A stretch of 64,000 nucleotides of DNA. It comes from Streptomyces sp. NBC_01306 (lineage in GTDB: Bacteria > Actinomycetota > Actinomycetes > Streptomycetales > Streptomycetaceae). The position numbers and the translations under genes were made by a program. The DNA is taken from contig NZ_JAPEPC010000001.1 in the NCBI RefSeq assembly GCF_026340465.1, forward strand, positions 1,739,501-1,803,500, read 5' to 3'. Of this stretch, positions 33,220 through 42,267 are shown in pieces. Numbering within the stretch: position 1 is the first letter of the stretch; every line of letters starts with the position of its first letter. A model generated the notes under the pieces. The model worked only from the letters and a program-made list of their open reading frames with translations. It ran no database searches and was not told the origin of the DNA.

Positions 33220-34251
33220 ATGCGTGTTGGGGCATTTGTACTGGCAGCCCAGTTCCCGGGGCAGGGGCAGGAAGAGGCACTGCACCGCGCGGTGCGGTCC
33301 GCCGAGGTCGCCGAGGAGTCCGGGCTCGACGCGGTCTGGCTGGCCGAGCACCACTTCGTACCGTACGGGGTGTGTCCTTCGGCCGTGACGCTGGCCGCGA
33401 TGATGCTGGGCCGCACCCGGCGGATCCAGGTCGGTACGGCGGTGAGCGTACTGCCGACCGTGCACCCGGTCGCGCTGGGCGAGCAGGCGGCGTTGCTGCA
33501 CATCACATCCGGCGGGCGGTTCAGCCTCGGTGTGGGACGCGGCGGGCCCTGGGTGGACCTGGAGGTCTTCGGCGCGGGGCTCGGCGCGTACGAGAGCGGC
33601 TTCCCGGAGTCGCTGGACCTGCTGCTGCGGTGGCTGCGCGAGTCCCGGGTGTCGGCCGGCGGGGAGCGCTTCCGCTTCCGCGAAGTCCCGGTCGTACCAC
33701 GGCCGCAGGAGCTGCGGTGCGGTGAGGTGCCGGGCCCCGAGGTCGTCGTGGCGTGCACCTCACCGGCCAGTGTGCGGCTCGCCGCCGAGCGCGGGCTGCC
33801 GATGCTGCTCGGGATGCACTCGGACGACGAGGAGAAGGCCGACATGGTCGCGCTGTGGCGAACGCACGCGCGGGCAGCGGGAGTTCCGGCCGGGGCCGTG
33901 GCCGACGCCGGGCATGTGGCGGCCGGGGTGGCGCAGATCGCGGACCGCCGGGCCGAGGCGGCGGAGACTCTGGTGAAGGCGATGCCGGGCTGGCTCAAAC
34001 AGGGACTTGACGCCCATGTGACCGTCGACGGCAGGCATCGCGCGATGCGGGACCCGGTCGCGTACACGGAGATGCTCTGCCGGATCCATCCCGTGGGCCC
34101 TCCCCGTCTGGCTGCCGACCGGCTCGCGGCCACGGCGGAGAGGACCGGCATCACACGGTTCGCGATGCTGGTGGAGGGTTCGGGCGATGTAGCGGCCACC
34201 GAGGAGAACCTCCGGCTGATCGGAGCCGAAGTCCTCCCGCGGTTGCACTGA
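33220..34251 (+). CDS. LLM-class flavin-dependent oxidoreductase
   Basis: A 343-residue luciferase-like monooxygenase family protein (FMN or F420 TIM barrel). Features are the start VGAFVLAAQFPGQ, AEESGLDAVWLAEHHF, RIQVGTAVSVLPTVHPVALGEQ and GGRFSLGVGRGG. The start is ATG at 33220 with AAGGAGG nine bases upstream; the frame stays open further upstream but lacks support. It is transcribed alone. Cofactor and substrate cannot be decided by eye. Confidence 0.88.
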   Translation: MRVGAFVLAAQFPGQGQEEALHRAVRSAEVAEESGLDAVWLAEHHFVPYGVCPSAVTLAAMMLGRTRRIQVGTAVSVLPTVHPVALGEQAALLHITSGGRFSLGVGRGGPWVDLEVFGAGLGAYESGFPESLDLLLRWLRESRVSAGGERFRFREVPVVPRPQELRCGEVPGPEVVVACTSPASVRLAAERGLPMLLGMHSDDEEKADMVALWRTHARAAGVPAGAVADAGHVAAGVAQIADRRAEAAETLVKAMPGWLKQGLDAHVTVDGRHRAMRDPVAYTEMLCRIHPVGPPRLAADRLAATAERTGITRFAMLVEGSGDVAATEENLRLIGAEVLPRLH

Positions 34252-34323
34252 TCCGGTGGAACCGGGCGCTGCCGCTCCGGCAGCCAAGACACCTCCAGTG
34301 GTGCGGAGCGGCAGCCCGGCGCG

Positions 34324-34716
34324 TCAGCAGTCCCTGAGTTCCGGAGACTGGTTCAGCAGCTGACCCCTGATCGAGGTGAAGCGGCCGAGCCGCTCATCGA
34401 CCGAGGGGTCCAGCGGGAAGACCGCCACACGGTGGCAGTTCTGGAATGCCAGGCGCACTCCGAAATGCCGCTGCAGCGCTCCACGTATCGCGTCACTCGC
34501 GAGTGCGCGCAGCAGCTGGCCGCGCGCCTGCTCATTGGGGGGAGGCGTCTGGTTGTCGGCGAACTCGCCGCCGTCGACCTTCAGCTGGACCGCCAGAGAG
34601 CTGATCATCTCCCATGCGTAGGGCAGGGAGGTCCGGACGCAGTCGATGAAGTCCGCTTCATCGACCTCGCCTCGCTCGGCCTGTTCGAGTAGGGCCGGTG
34701 AGACGTCGAGCGACAT
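34324..34716 (-). CDS. SCO5389-family protein
   Basis: A 130-residue soluble protein matching the Streptomyces SCO5389 family as I remember it. It is acidic at the N-terminus ([30 protein letters not shown]) and has a conserved [23 protein letters not shown] helix and an FPLDPS strand. It contains three Cys, two of them near the ends. The start ATG at 34716 has GAGGAG six bases upstream. It is divergent from nucS with about 210 bases between, so the two may share control. The function is unknown. Confidence 0.85.
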   Translation of the reverse strand: MSLDVSPALLEQAERGEVDEADFIDCVRTSLPYAWEMISSLAVQLKVDGGEFADNQTPPPNEQARGQLLRALASDAIRGALQRHFGVRLAFQNCHRVAVFPLDPSVDERLGRFTSIRGQLLNQSPELRDC

Positions 34717-34929
34717 GGGTTCTCCTCTCGCGACCCCGGAGTAGCCGGGGCCTTACGGGCAGGGACGGAGGATCGCGACGCAGAGTACACGCGCGACAAC
34801 CTCCTGCTTCCACGGTATGCGTGTGCAGGCGCCCGCACCAGGAGAATGGGCACACAACCGGCCAATAACGAACGGGGTTGTTCAGGGCGAATCGCGTACA
34901 AGCCGCGATGTCGAGTAGCGTTGCCGACC

Positions 34930-35601
34930 ATGCGTCTCGTCATCGCCCGCTGCTCCGTCGACTATGCGGGCCGCCTCACCGCCCATCTGCCGTCCGCTCC
35001 GCGCCTGATCCTGGTCAAGGCCGACGGAAGCGTCTCGATCCATGCGGACGACAGGGCGTACAAGCCCCTCAACTGGATGTCCCCGCCCTGCACTCTGAAG
35101 GAGGGGACAGGGGACGACACCGGTCAGTGGACGGTCGTGAACAAGGCGGGCGAGAAGCTCATCATCACGATGGAGGAGGTCCTCCACGACTCCTCGCACG
35201 AGCTGGGTGTCGATCCGGGGCTCATCAAGGACGGCGTGGAGGCGCACCTCCAGGAACTCCTCGCCGACCGCATCGAAACCCTCGGTGAGGGTCACACTCT
35301 GATTCGGCGTGAATACATGACGGCGATCGGCCCCGTGGACATCCTCTGCCGGGACGCGGACGGCGGGACCGTGGCCGTCGAGCTCAAGCGGCGCGGCGAC
35401 ATCGACGGCGTGGAGCAGCTCACCCGCTATCTCGAACTGCTGAACCGGGATCCCCATCTGGCCCCGGTCAAGGGCGTGTTCGCGGCACAGGAGATCAAGC
35501 CGCAGGCCCGGGTGCTGGCCACGGACCGCGGGATCGAGTGCGTGGTGCTCGACTACGACGCGATGCGGGGCATCGAGGACGACAAGCTGCGGCTCTTCTG
35601 A
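34930..35601 (+). CDS. nucS: Mismatch endonuclease NucS (EndoMS)
   Basis: A 223-residue nuclease that performs non-canonical mismatch repair in Actinobacteria, which lack MutS/MutL; it cuts both strands at mismatches. The N-terminal dimer/DNA-binding domain begins [20 protein letters not shown]. The C-terminal RecB-like nuclease core shows GPVDILCRD, then VAVELKRRG and the VEQLTRYL (QxxxY) motif. The start is ATG at 34930. It is transcribed alone and ends at a strong terminator. Confidence 0.95.
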   Translation: MRLVIARCSVDYAGRLTAHLPSAPRLILVKADGSVSIHADDRAYKPLNWMSPPCTLKEGTGDDTGQWTVVNKAGEKLIITMEEVLHDSSHELGVDPGLIKDGVEAHLQELLADRIETLGEGHTLIRREYMTAIGPVDILCRDADGGTVAVELKRRGDIDGVEQLTRYLELLNRDPHLAPVKGVFAAQEIKPQARVLATDRGIECVVLDYDAMRGIEDDKLRLF

Positions 35602-35611
35602 GGAACGGGAA

Positions 35612-35647
35612 CAGCTGCGACAGCTAGGACAGCTACGACAGCTGAAA
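35612..35647. repeat. Four 9-bp tandem repeats after nucS
   Basis: CAGCTGCGA, CAGCTAGGA, CAGCTACGA and CAGCTGAAA run head to tail from 35612, between the nucS stop and its terminator. This is a short tandem array that may vary between strains. Confidence 0.75.
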
Positions 35648-35650
35648 CGG

Positions 35651-35680
35651 AAGGCCCCGGCGGATGTCCGCCGGGGCCTT
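35651..35680 (+). terminator. Strong terminator, probably bidirectional
   Basis: A perfect 13-bp stem AAGGCCCCGGCGG/CCGCCGGGGCCTT with a 4-base loop. It lies between the convergent nucS and the large minus-strand gene, about 50 and 35 bases from their stops. It could serve both strands. Confidence 0.85.
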
Positions 35681-35715
35681 CCCCTGTGTCCGTGCCGGCT
35701 GGGTGCCGTGCCGCC

Positions 35716-38298
35716 TCAGCCCGCCGAAGGGGACGAGTCGGGCGAGGGGGACGCCGATGCGTCTCCCGGAGGCGTGGACGAACTCCCGCTGTCCACCGGC
35801 CCGCTGGAGGCCGTCGAGGGCCGCATGGCGCTCTGGGTCGTCGAGGGGGAATTGGCGGGCGGCGGGTCCTCTGTCGTGGAGTCCGACGGGCTGGGGCTCG
35901 GGCTGCCCGGGTCGCTCGGCGACGTGGACGGGCTGCTGGGCGGCGAATGCGAGGGCTTGGTCGGCGGCGTCGACGGCTTCGTGGGCGGCTTCCCGCTGGA
36001 ACCGGACGGCTTGTCCGACGGTGACGAGGGCTTGCCGCCCGGGGTCGACGCGCCGTCCGACGGTGTCGGGGTCCCGGAGGGCCGGCCGCTGTCGGTGGCG
36101 CTCGGGGAGGCGGGGGCCGAGGGGTCGGCGGTTCCGCTGCCGGTCGAGCCGTCGGAGCTCCCCGGCGTGCTCTGCGTGGGCTCGTCGGCGCTCATCCCGT
36201 CCTTGCCACCGCCGTCGTTGACGGAGCGGCCGGGCGTGCCGTCCCCGTCCCCGGAGTGGCTGTTGCTCGTCGCGCCGAGGGTCACCACGGTGCCGAGCAC
36301 TCCGGCGAGCAGCACACCGGCTCCGGCCGCGACCAGATTGCGCCGGGCGCCTCCCAGGACCGTACGGCGCCGGCCGTGCGGAGCGGCGCCCTCCGGGGAC
36401 ACCTGCTGGGTGACCAGCGTGATGTGGTCGTGGGGCGCCGGGGAGAGCGAGACGACCGCGCCCGCGGCGCCCGGACCGACGGGCGTCTGGGCCATGTCCT
36501 CGTGTGCGGGCGGGAGCACCTCGGCGCCCTGCGGCGGGGTGTCGCCCGGCACATAGCCGCCCAGCGAGGCGGCGCCCGAGCGGTCGGCGATGAGCGCGAG
36601 CGCCCTGCGCCCGGCGACCGTACCCGCCTTGTCCGCCAGCGCACCGCGCAGCGCTATGGAGGCCTCCAGCTCGGCCAGCGCCCGGTCCGGGTTGCCGGTG
36701 CAGAGCGCCAGTACGCCCAACTCATGGTGGAAGTAGGCCTCTTCGGCGACCTCGCCGGAGAGCCTGGCCGCCTCCTGGCCGGTCCGCAGGGCGCGTTCCC
36801 AGGCGCCCCAGTGCAGTGCGGCAGCGAAGGCGGGGGCGGCGCTGCGGGCCAGCAGCACGGCGGCGCTGGGGTGTCCGGCCTCCGAGCCGGGCACGAGTGC
36901 GCTCATCGCCGCGAGGACGGCGTCGGCCTCCGCTGCCGCCCGCTCGGGTGCCACCGAGGGGTGCCCGGCCCACCAGGCGTAGTGCTGGGCGGTGGTCAGC
37001 GCGTACCCGGCGGAGTCGTCGGCGTATCCACCGGCCTCCAGCTGCTGGACGACGCCGGCGGCCAGCCGGTAGTGCGAACCGGCCGGGGAGAGCAGCCCGG
37101 ACCCGGCCAGCTCCCCCATCGCCGCGTCGGCGTGGGTGTCGCCGACCAGTGCCGGCAGATGGGCCTGGTGCGGCACCTCGCCGCCGAGCGCCACGGCGAA
37201 GGCCAGCGTGGACCGTGCCGCGTCGCTGAGCCGCTCAGCGAGCAGCTGGGCGGGCGCCGCCCCCTGTCCCAGGGTGGGCAGCGGTACCTCGGGGGCATCG
37301 CCGGGCGGGCCGGCGGCGGCACCGGAGCCGCCCGGGAAGGCGTCGTCGGTGCTGGGTCCCGGGTAGCCGGGGCCGGCGCGCAGCAGGTCGCGCTGGCGCA
37401 GCAGCGCCGCCGCCTGGACGAAGCGCAGCGGCAGCCCCTCCGACTCGAACCACAGATCGCCCGCCCAGTTGGCCTCCTCCTCGGTGAGCGGCCGCTCCAC
37501 GGCGCGCTCCAGGAGGTCGAGCGAGGCGCTGCGCCCGAGACCGCCGAGGAAGACCTCCTCCAGGTGGGACTCGGGGAGCGGGGCGGTCACCTCCGGGGTC
37601 GCGGCGAGCAGGAAGGCGCACTCGGGGGTGGCGTCGAGCAGTTCCTCCAGTGCGGTCCCGCCGAGCTCCAGGTCGTCCAGGACGACGATCGCGCCGATCC
37701 CGTTGACCAGGGTGAGCAGCTCGGCCCTGTCGGGCCGGTGCAGCGGGGCCCGGTAGACCGCGGCGAAGAGCCCGTACAGCAGGTCGGCGGCGGTGCGGTG
37801 GTACCCGGAGAGCCTGACGACCCCGTCCGGCGCGAAACCGGAGCAGTCCCGGGCCACGGCGTCCAGCAGCGAGGTGCGCCCGGAGCCCGCCGGGCCCGTC
37901 AGACGTACGGACCGCCCGCGCGCCAGCAGCCGTACCAGCCGCTCGTGCTCCTCCTGCCGCTCCAGCAGCGGGAGTTCGGGCCCTGCGGGTCCTGGCGGCA
38001 CCGGCGGGCCCGCCGCGCGCAGCAGGGCCGTGCGCTCCTCGGCGGTGTACCGCTCCGGGGCGCCCGGGTGTTCGCCCGGCGGGCAGTGTTCAATCTCACT
38101 GCCGTCGACAGGGTTCACGGTCACCAGGAAGTCGCCGGTGACCAACCGCACGGTACGGGCGCGGGCAGGCGCCTGCTGCGCGAGGTCGGGCGCGAGCGGG
38201 TCCCGCGGCGGTCTGGGCGAGGCCGGCCCTCCGGGCCGCCCCGGACGGTGGCCGGAATCCTGGCCGTACTCGTCCGGTCCGCTCTTCTTCGGATCCAT
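35716..38298 (-). CDS. Large membrane-anchored NTPase-like protein
   Basis: An 860-residue multi-part protein. An N-terminal Pro/Arg region leads to an AAA/NB-ARC-like domain with a P-loop at about 132-140 that reads GPAGSGRT, with Arg where Lys is usual. A Walker B-like IVVLDDLEL follows, then winged-helix and alpha-solenoid (TPR-like, Ala-rich) segments to about 580. A single transmembrane helix lies at about 655-678 (LVAAGAGVLLAGVLGTVV), then a Ser/Pro/Thr/Gly-rich tail of about 180 residues expected outside the cell. The start ATG at 38298 (MDPKKSGPDEYG) is preferred; the longer frame lacks support. It resembles SCO5387-type proteins by position and layout. The role is unknown; it may be signalling. 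Confidence 0.8.
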   Translation of the reverse strand: MDPKKSGPDEYGQDSGHRPGRPGGPASPRPPRDPLAPDLAQQAPARARTVRLVTGDFLVTVNPVDGSEIEHCPPGEHPGAPERYTAEERTALLRAAGPPVPPGPAGPELPLLERQEEHERLVRLLARGRSVRLTGPAGSGRTSLLDAVARDCSGFAPDGVVRLSGYHRTAADLLYGLFAAVYRAPLHRPDRAELLTLVNGIGAIVVLDDLELGGTALEELLDATPECAFLLAATPEVTAPLPESHLEEVFLGGLGRSASLDLLERAVERPLTEEEANWAGDLWFESEGLPLRFVQAAALLRQRDLLRAGPGYPGPSTDDAFPGGSGAAAGPPGDAPEVPLPTLGQGAAPAQLLAERLSDAARSTLAFAVALGGEVPHQAHLPALVGDTHADAAMGELAGSGLLSPAGSHYRLAAGVVQQLEAGGYADDSAGYALTTAQHYAWWAGHPSVAPERAAAEADAVLAAMSALVPGSEAGHPSAAVLLARSAAPAFAAALHWGAWERALRTGQEAARLSGEVAEEAYFHHELGVLALCTGNPDRALAELEASIALRGALADKAGTVAGRRALALIADRSGAASLGGYVPGDTPPQGAEVLPPAHEDMAQTPVGPGAAGAVVSLSPAPHDHITLVTQQVSPEGAAPHGRRRTVLGGARRNLVAAGAGVLLAGVLGTVVTLGATSNSHSGDGDGTPGRSVNDGGGKDGMSADEPTQSTPGSSDGSTGSGTADPSAPASPSATDSGRPSGTPTPSDGASTPGGKPSSPSDKPSGSSGKPPTKPSTPPTKPSHSPPSSPSTSPSDPGSPSPSPSDSTTEDPPPANSPSTTQSAMRPSTASSGPVDSGSSSTPPGDASASPSPDSSPSAG

Positions 38299-38510
38299 AG
38301 GTGAAAGCCCCCAGCTGGCGTTGCGCGCGGTCTGCCTTCCCGGCCTCGCACACCACGCTGTCGCTTCTGGTCCGGCGCCTACCGCACATGGGTTCGTCAA
38401 TCAGTAGGCGACCGAACCCTAGACCTTCAGCCAGTATCCGTCACCACTCGGGGTCCCCGGCGCCGGGGACGGCCCCCCGCGGGCGCCCCAGGAGCGGTAC
38501 GCCGGGTCCG

Positions 38511-38834
38511 TCAGACGCGGGGCAGGCATTCGGCGGCGATTCCGCCCTCGATGGCCAGAATGCGGTGCAGCCGGGTCGCCACCAGGAGGCGCTGCATCTG
38601 CGGCGGCACCCCGCGCAGGACGAGCCGGCGGCCGCATCTCCCGGCACGCCGGTGGACGCCCATGATCACCCCGAGTCCGGTGGCGTCCCACGAGTCGAGT
38701 TCGGTCAGGTCGAGCACCAGATCGCCGACACCGTCGTCGACAGCCGAGTGCAGGACCGTACGGGCGTCCGCCGCGCTGCGAACGTCGAGGCGGCCCCCGA
38801 CGACCAGCTTGGCGTGGTCGCCCCTGATATGCAT
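38511..38834 (-). CDS. STAS-domain anti-sigma factor antagonist
   Basis: A 107-residue SpoIIAA-like STAS protein with the core DLVLDLTELDSWDATGLGVIMG, where the Ser/Thr after WDA is the usual phosphorylation site of antagonists. The ATG at 38834 has GGGGAG five bases upstream, better than the longer in-frame start at 38951. Such proteins capture an anti-sigma kinase and release an alternative sigma factor; no partner kinase gene is adjacent. It is single and co-directional with the large NTPase-like gene and the dehydrogenase. Confidence 0.88.
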   Translation of the reverse strand: MHIRGDHAKLVVGGRLDVRSAADARTVLHSAVDDGVGDLVLDLTELDSWDATGLGVIMGVHRRAGRCGRRLVLRGVPPQMQRLLVATRLHRILAIEGGIAAECLPRV

Positions 38835-38981
38835 ATGCGCTCCCCGGGAGTTCTCGGACTCCGTCACGTCTTTCACGTCTGTCACTGAACTGACTGCCCC
38901 GCCGGGAAACAAGTTGCCGTCCGTAAGCGAACCGATACCGAATTCACCCAACCGGGTGATCTCAGGGGCGAGCTGTGCGAT

Positions 38982-39830
38982 TCAGTGCTTGTAGAACCCC
39001 TGCCCGCTCTTGCGGCCGATGTCACCCGCATCGACCATTCGGCGCATCAGCTCGGGCGGGGCGAACTTCTCATCCTGGGACTCTGTGTAGATGTTGCCCG
39101 TGGCGTGCAGCAGGATGTCGACACCGGTCAGATCCGCGGTGGCCAGCGGGCCCATCGCGTGCCCGAACCCGAGCTTGCAGGCGATGTCGATGTCCTCGGC
39201 GGTGGCCACGCCCGACTCGTACAGCTTTGCCGCCTCCACGACGAGCGCGGAGATGAGCCGGGTGGTGACGAAGCCCGCCACGTCGCGGTTGACGACGATG
39301 CAGGTCTTTCCGACGGACTCGGCGAACTCCCTTGCGGTGGCCAGGGTTTCGTCGCTCGTCTTGTACCCGCGGACCAGCTCGCACAGCTGCATCATCGGGA
39401 CGGGCGAGAAGAAGTGCGCGCCGACGACCCGCTCCGGGCGCTCCGTCACCGCCGCGATCTTGGTGATCGGGATCGCCGAGGTGTTGGAGGCGAGGACCGT
39501 GTCCTCCCGTACCAGCTTGTCGAGCGCGCGGAAGATCTCGTGCTTGACCTCAAGCTTCTCGAACACCGCCTCCACGACGATGTCGGCGTCGGCGGCCGCG
39601 TCCAGATCGGTGGTCGTGGTGATCCGTGCGAGAGCGGCGTCGGCGTCGGCCGCCTCCAGCTTGCCCTTCGCGACGAACCGCGCATAGGACGCCTTGATGG
39701 CGTCGGTGCCGCGGGTCACGGCTGCATCGGTGACATCGCGCAGAACAACGTCCCAGCCGGCCTGGGCCGACACCTGCGCAATTCCGGAACCCATGAGTCC
39801 GGCTCCGATGACAGCGAGCTTCCTGGCCAA
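38982..39830 (-). CDS. 3-hydroxybutyryl-CoA dehydrogenase
   Basis: A 282-residue NAD(P)-dependent enzyme that converts 3-hydroxybutyryl-CoA and acetoacetyl-CoA. The Rossmann motif is VIGAGLMGSGIA. The catalytic His is in VGAHFFSPVPMM, followed by the dimerisation C-terminus ending SGQGFYKH. The start is a TTG at 39830 preceded by AAGGGG six bases upstream; this gives the family-normal length, whereas the longer frame adds about 30 non-conserved residues. It fits with the thiolase at 21548 in C4 acyl-CoA formation. Confidence 0.94.
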   Translation of the reverse strand: MARKLAVIGAGLMGSGIAQVSAQAGWDVVLRDVTDAAVTRGTDAIKASYARFVAKGKLEAADADAALARITTTTDLDAAADADIVVEAVFEKLEVKHEIFRALDKLVREDTVLASNTSAIPITKIAAVTERPERVVGAHFFSPVPMMQLCELVRGYKTSDETLATAREFAESVGKTCIVVNRDVAGFVTTRLISALVVEAAKLYESGVATAEDIDIACKLGFGHAMGPLATADLTGVDILLHATGNIYTESQDEKFAPPELMRRMVDAGDIGRKSGQGFYKH

Positions 39831-39960
39831 TTGGCACCCCTTAAACGGCATTCTGCGAACGGCTCTGGGGCGGAGGCTATAGGGAGCCGGGCACCTTGTG
39901 GTGGCTAAGAGATGCGCGTCACGTCCCACATGGCGGACATCACACTCCGGGGCGTCACCC

Positions 39961-40605
39961 TCAGCCCCTTACTGCGTAGTTGAGCACTTTCTCCCCCAGG
40001 ACCTCTTCCATGTCGTCGAGGAGATCCAGGGCCCGACGGGAGACTTCGTCCGGCGCGTGCCCGGCGATCATCTCGTCACCGATCCACGCCATCAGCGTCG
40101 ACTGGATCCAGGCGAGCTGACCGGCCACCAGGGTCGGGAGCGTGTCGGAGCCCGCCGCGCCCGTCTCCTCGCGCAGCGCCGTCTCCACATTCGCCAGGGA
40201 CTGCTGCTGGATGTGCCACATCCGGGAGCGCAGGGAGTGCGCGTCCTGCACGACGCGCAGGAACCGGTCGTAGCCGTCGAGGAGCCCGACCGTGGGCGAG
40301 ACCGCCGTTACCTGGTCCCGCAGCTCCCGCAGGACCGCGCCCGCCGCCGACTCCCCCGGGTCCCGGCCGCGCACATAGCGCGCGAGCCGGTCCACCACGC
40401 CCTTGCTGCGGTCGAGGAACAGGTCCTCCTTGGCCGGGAAGTAGTTGTACACCGTGTTGACGGAGACCTCCGCCGCCTCGGCGACCTCCGCGACGGTCAC
40501 CTCGTCGAAGCCGCGCTCCAGGAACAGCCCGGTCGCCACATCGGAGATGTACTGCCTGGTCCGGCGCTTCTTGCGCTCCCTGAGCCCCTCAGCCATGCCC
40601 CGCAT
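39961..40605 (-). CDS. TetR-family transcriptional regulator
   Basis: A 214-residue regulator (211 from the next ATG at 40596). It has an N-terminal TetR helix-turn-helix (RRTRQYISDVATGLFLERGFDEVTVAEVAEAAEVS, then VNTVYNYFPAKEDLF) and an all-helical ligand domain. It is divergent from an ABC exporter pair; the 90-base spacer carries two TGCAAAA repeats and AT-rich promoter-like sequence, so it most likely represses the exporter and itself. The ligand is unknown. Confidence 0.9.
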   Translation of the reverse strand: MRGMAEGLRERKKRRTRQYISDVATGLFLERGFDEVTVAEVAEAAEVSVNTVYNYFPAKEDLFLDRSKGVVDRLARYVRGRDPGESAAGAVLRELRDQVTAVSPTVGLLDGYDRFLRVVQDAHSLRSRMWHIQQQSLANVETALREETGAAGSDTLPTLVAGQLAWIQSTLMAWIGDEMIAGHAPDEVSRRALDLLDDMEEVLGEKVLNYAVRG

Positions 40606-40645
40606 CGTATGCGGGCCGCTGGGCACGGTGAAAGCTTGGGGTGAC

Positions 40646-40670
40646 TGCAAAATTTATATCCATTGCAAAA
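40646..40670. promoter_or_regulatory. Candidate TetR operator / divergent promoter
   Basis: TGCAAAA occurs at 40646-40652 and 40664-40670, 18 bases apart. The region between is AT-rich (TTTATAT), rare in this genome, and lies between the divergent TetR and ABC ATPase starts. Confidence 0.5.
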
Positions 40671-40698
40671 ATACAGCGTCTCTGTTTTTCTGAGTGCC

Positions 40699-41481
40699 AT
40701 GCCAATCATCAGTACGTCCGGGCTGGCCCGGACCTTCGCCACCAAGGCCGGCCCGGTGGAGGCCGTACGCGGGATCGATCTGACCGTCCGGGCAGGCGAG
40801 ATCCTGGGCTTCCTCGGACCCAACGGCGCGGGCAAGACCACCACGCTGCGGATGCTCACCACCCTGCTGGCGCCCAGCGCCGGCGCGGCCACCGTCGCGG
40901 GCTGCGACCTGGTACGGGACCCGGCGGGCGTCCGCCGGAAGATCGGTTACGTCGCCCAGTCGGGCGGTGTCGACCCCCAGATGTCCGTACGCGAGGAGCT
41001 CGTGACCCAGGGCCGCCTCTACCGGCTGAGCCGGGCGCGCGCCGCAGCACGCGCCGGCGAACTCGCGGCCGAACTGGGCCTCACCGCACTGCTCGACCGC
41101 AAGTGCGCCTCGCTCTCCGGCGGTCAGCGGCGGCGCCTGGACCTGGCGATGGGCCTCACCCACCGGCCGGAAGTGCTCTTCCTCGACGAGCCGACCACCG
41201 GCCTCGACCCGGGCAGCCGGGCCGATCTGTGGGAGCTGGTGCGCGGGCTGCGGAAGGAACACGGCACCACGGTCATCCTGACCACGCACTACCTCGACGA
41301 GGCGGACGCGCTGGCCGACCGGCTGGTCGTCGTGGACGAGGGCACGGTGGTGGCCGACGGCACGCCGGGCGCGCTGAAGCTCCAGTACACCGGGTCCATC
41401 GACGCCACCCTCCAGGACGCCTTCCTCGCCATCACCGGCCGCACCGCCGCACCCGAAGAGACCGCCCCCGTAGCCGTGTAG
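40699..41481 (+). CDS. ABC transporter ATP-binding protein (DrrA-like)
   Basis: A 260-residue ATPase with Walker A GPNGAGKT (about 40-47), Q-loop VAQSGGV, signature LSGGQRRRL and Walker B VLFLDEPTTGLDPG. The switch is TTHYLDEADAL, the daunorubicin-resistance pattern. It lacks the long C-terminal domain seen in some. The chosen ATG is 40699 (MPIISTSGLARTFAT). It forms a unit with the next permease and the divergent TetR gene. Confidence 0.92.
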   Translation: MPIISTSGLARTFATKAGPVEAVRGIDLTVRAGEILGFLGPNGAGKTTTLRMLTTLLAPSAGAATVAGCDLVRDPAGVRRKIGYVAQSGGVDPQMSVREELVTQGRLYRLSRARAAARAGELAAELGLTALLDRKCASLSGGQRRRLDLAMGLTHRPEVLFLDEPTTGLDPGSRADLWELVRGLRKEHGTTVILTTHYLDEADALADRLVVVDEGTVVADGTPGALKLQYTGSIDATLQDAFLAITGRTAAPEETAPVAV

Positions 41482-41493
41482 GAGCCCCCTCGC

Positions 41494-42243
41494 ATGTTCA
41501 TGCACGACACCGCGCTGATCTTCGGCCGCTATGCCCGGCAGACAGCGCGCTCAAAGTTCCAGATCCTCTTCGGCGTTCTGATGCCGTTGCTCTATCTGCT
41601 CTTCTTCGGCCCGCTGCTGACCGGTCTTCCGCTCGGCTCGCAGGGCGACTCCTGGCAGATCCTGGTCCCCGGGCTGCTGCTCCAACTCGCCCTGTTCGGT
41701 GCGTCGTTCAGCGGCTTCGCCATCATCATCGAGAACCAGACCGGAGTGTTCGAGCGGATGCGGGCCACCCCGGTCAGCCGGCTCGCGCTGCTGCTGGGCC
41801 GGGTGCTGCGGGACGCCGTGCTCTTCGTCTTCCAGTCCGTCCTGCTGGTCGTGACGGCGCTGGTGATGGGGCTGCGGGCACCGCTCGGCGGCGTACTGAT
41901 CGGCTTCGCCTTCGTGGGCGTCCTCACGGTGGCGCTCGCCTCACTCTCGTACGCGCTGGCGCTGAAGGTCTCCAAACCGCACGAGTTCGGCCCGGTCATC
42001 AACGCGGTGACCATGCCGTCCATGCTGCTCTCGGGGCTGATGCTCCCGATGGCGCTGGCCCCGGGCTGGCTGAACGTGCTGTCGCACTTCATGCCGTTCC
42101 GCTATCTGGTGGACGCGGTACGGGCGGGCTACGTGGGCGATTACACCAGTACGGCGATGCTCTACGGGGTACTCGCGGCCGGGGCGCTGGCAGCCGCCGC
42201 CGTGACGGTGGGCACACGTGTCTTCCGCAGGGCCGGCGCCTGA
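41494..42243 (+). CDS. ABC-2 type permease (DrrB-like)
   Basis: A 249-residue ABC-2 permease with about six hydrophobic segments. The start is MFMHDTALIFGRYARQTARS, with a conserved ERMRATPVSRLALLLGR loop and the end HFMPFRYLVDAVRAGYVG. The ATG at 41494 is 12 bases after the ATPase stop with GGAG at nine. It exports an unknown, probably lipophilic, compound. The adenosyltransferase gene follows 24 bases downstream and may be co-transcribed. Confidence 0.9.
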   Translation: MFMHDTALIFGRYARQTARSKFQILFGVLMPLLYLLFFGPLLTGLPLGSQGDSWQILVPGLLLQLALFGASFSGFAIIIENQTGVFERMRATPVSRLALLLGRVLRDAVLFVFQSVLLVVTALVMGLRAPLGGVLIGFAFVGVLTVALASLSYALALKVSKPHEFGPVINAVTMPSMLLSGLMLPMALAPGWLNVLSHFMPFRYLVDAVRAGYVGDYTSTAMLYGVLAAGALAAAAVTVGTRVFRRAGA

Positions 42244-42267
42244 CCGAGGCCTACTAGGCTCGGCCGC

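Noticed and set aside
32928..34292. 454-codon minus-strand frame
   Set aside because: Antisense to the flavin-dependent oxidoreductase; only its last 36 codons, which have their own ribosome site, are kept as a candidate.
35612..35647. Short tandem repeats considered as CRISPR
   Set aside because: Nine-base contiguous units without spacers and without cas genes.
36256..38304. 682-codon plus-strand frame
   Set aside because: Antisense shadow of the large NTPase-like gene; rich in Gly/Arg/Val, no ribosome site and no recognisable motif.
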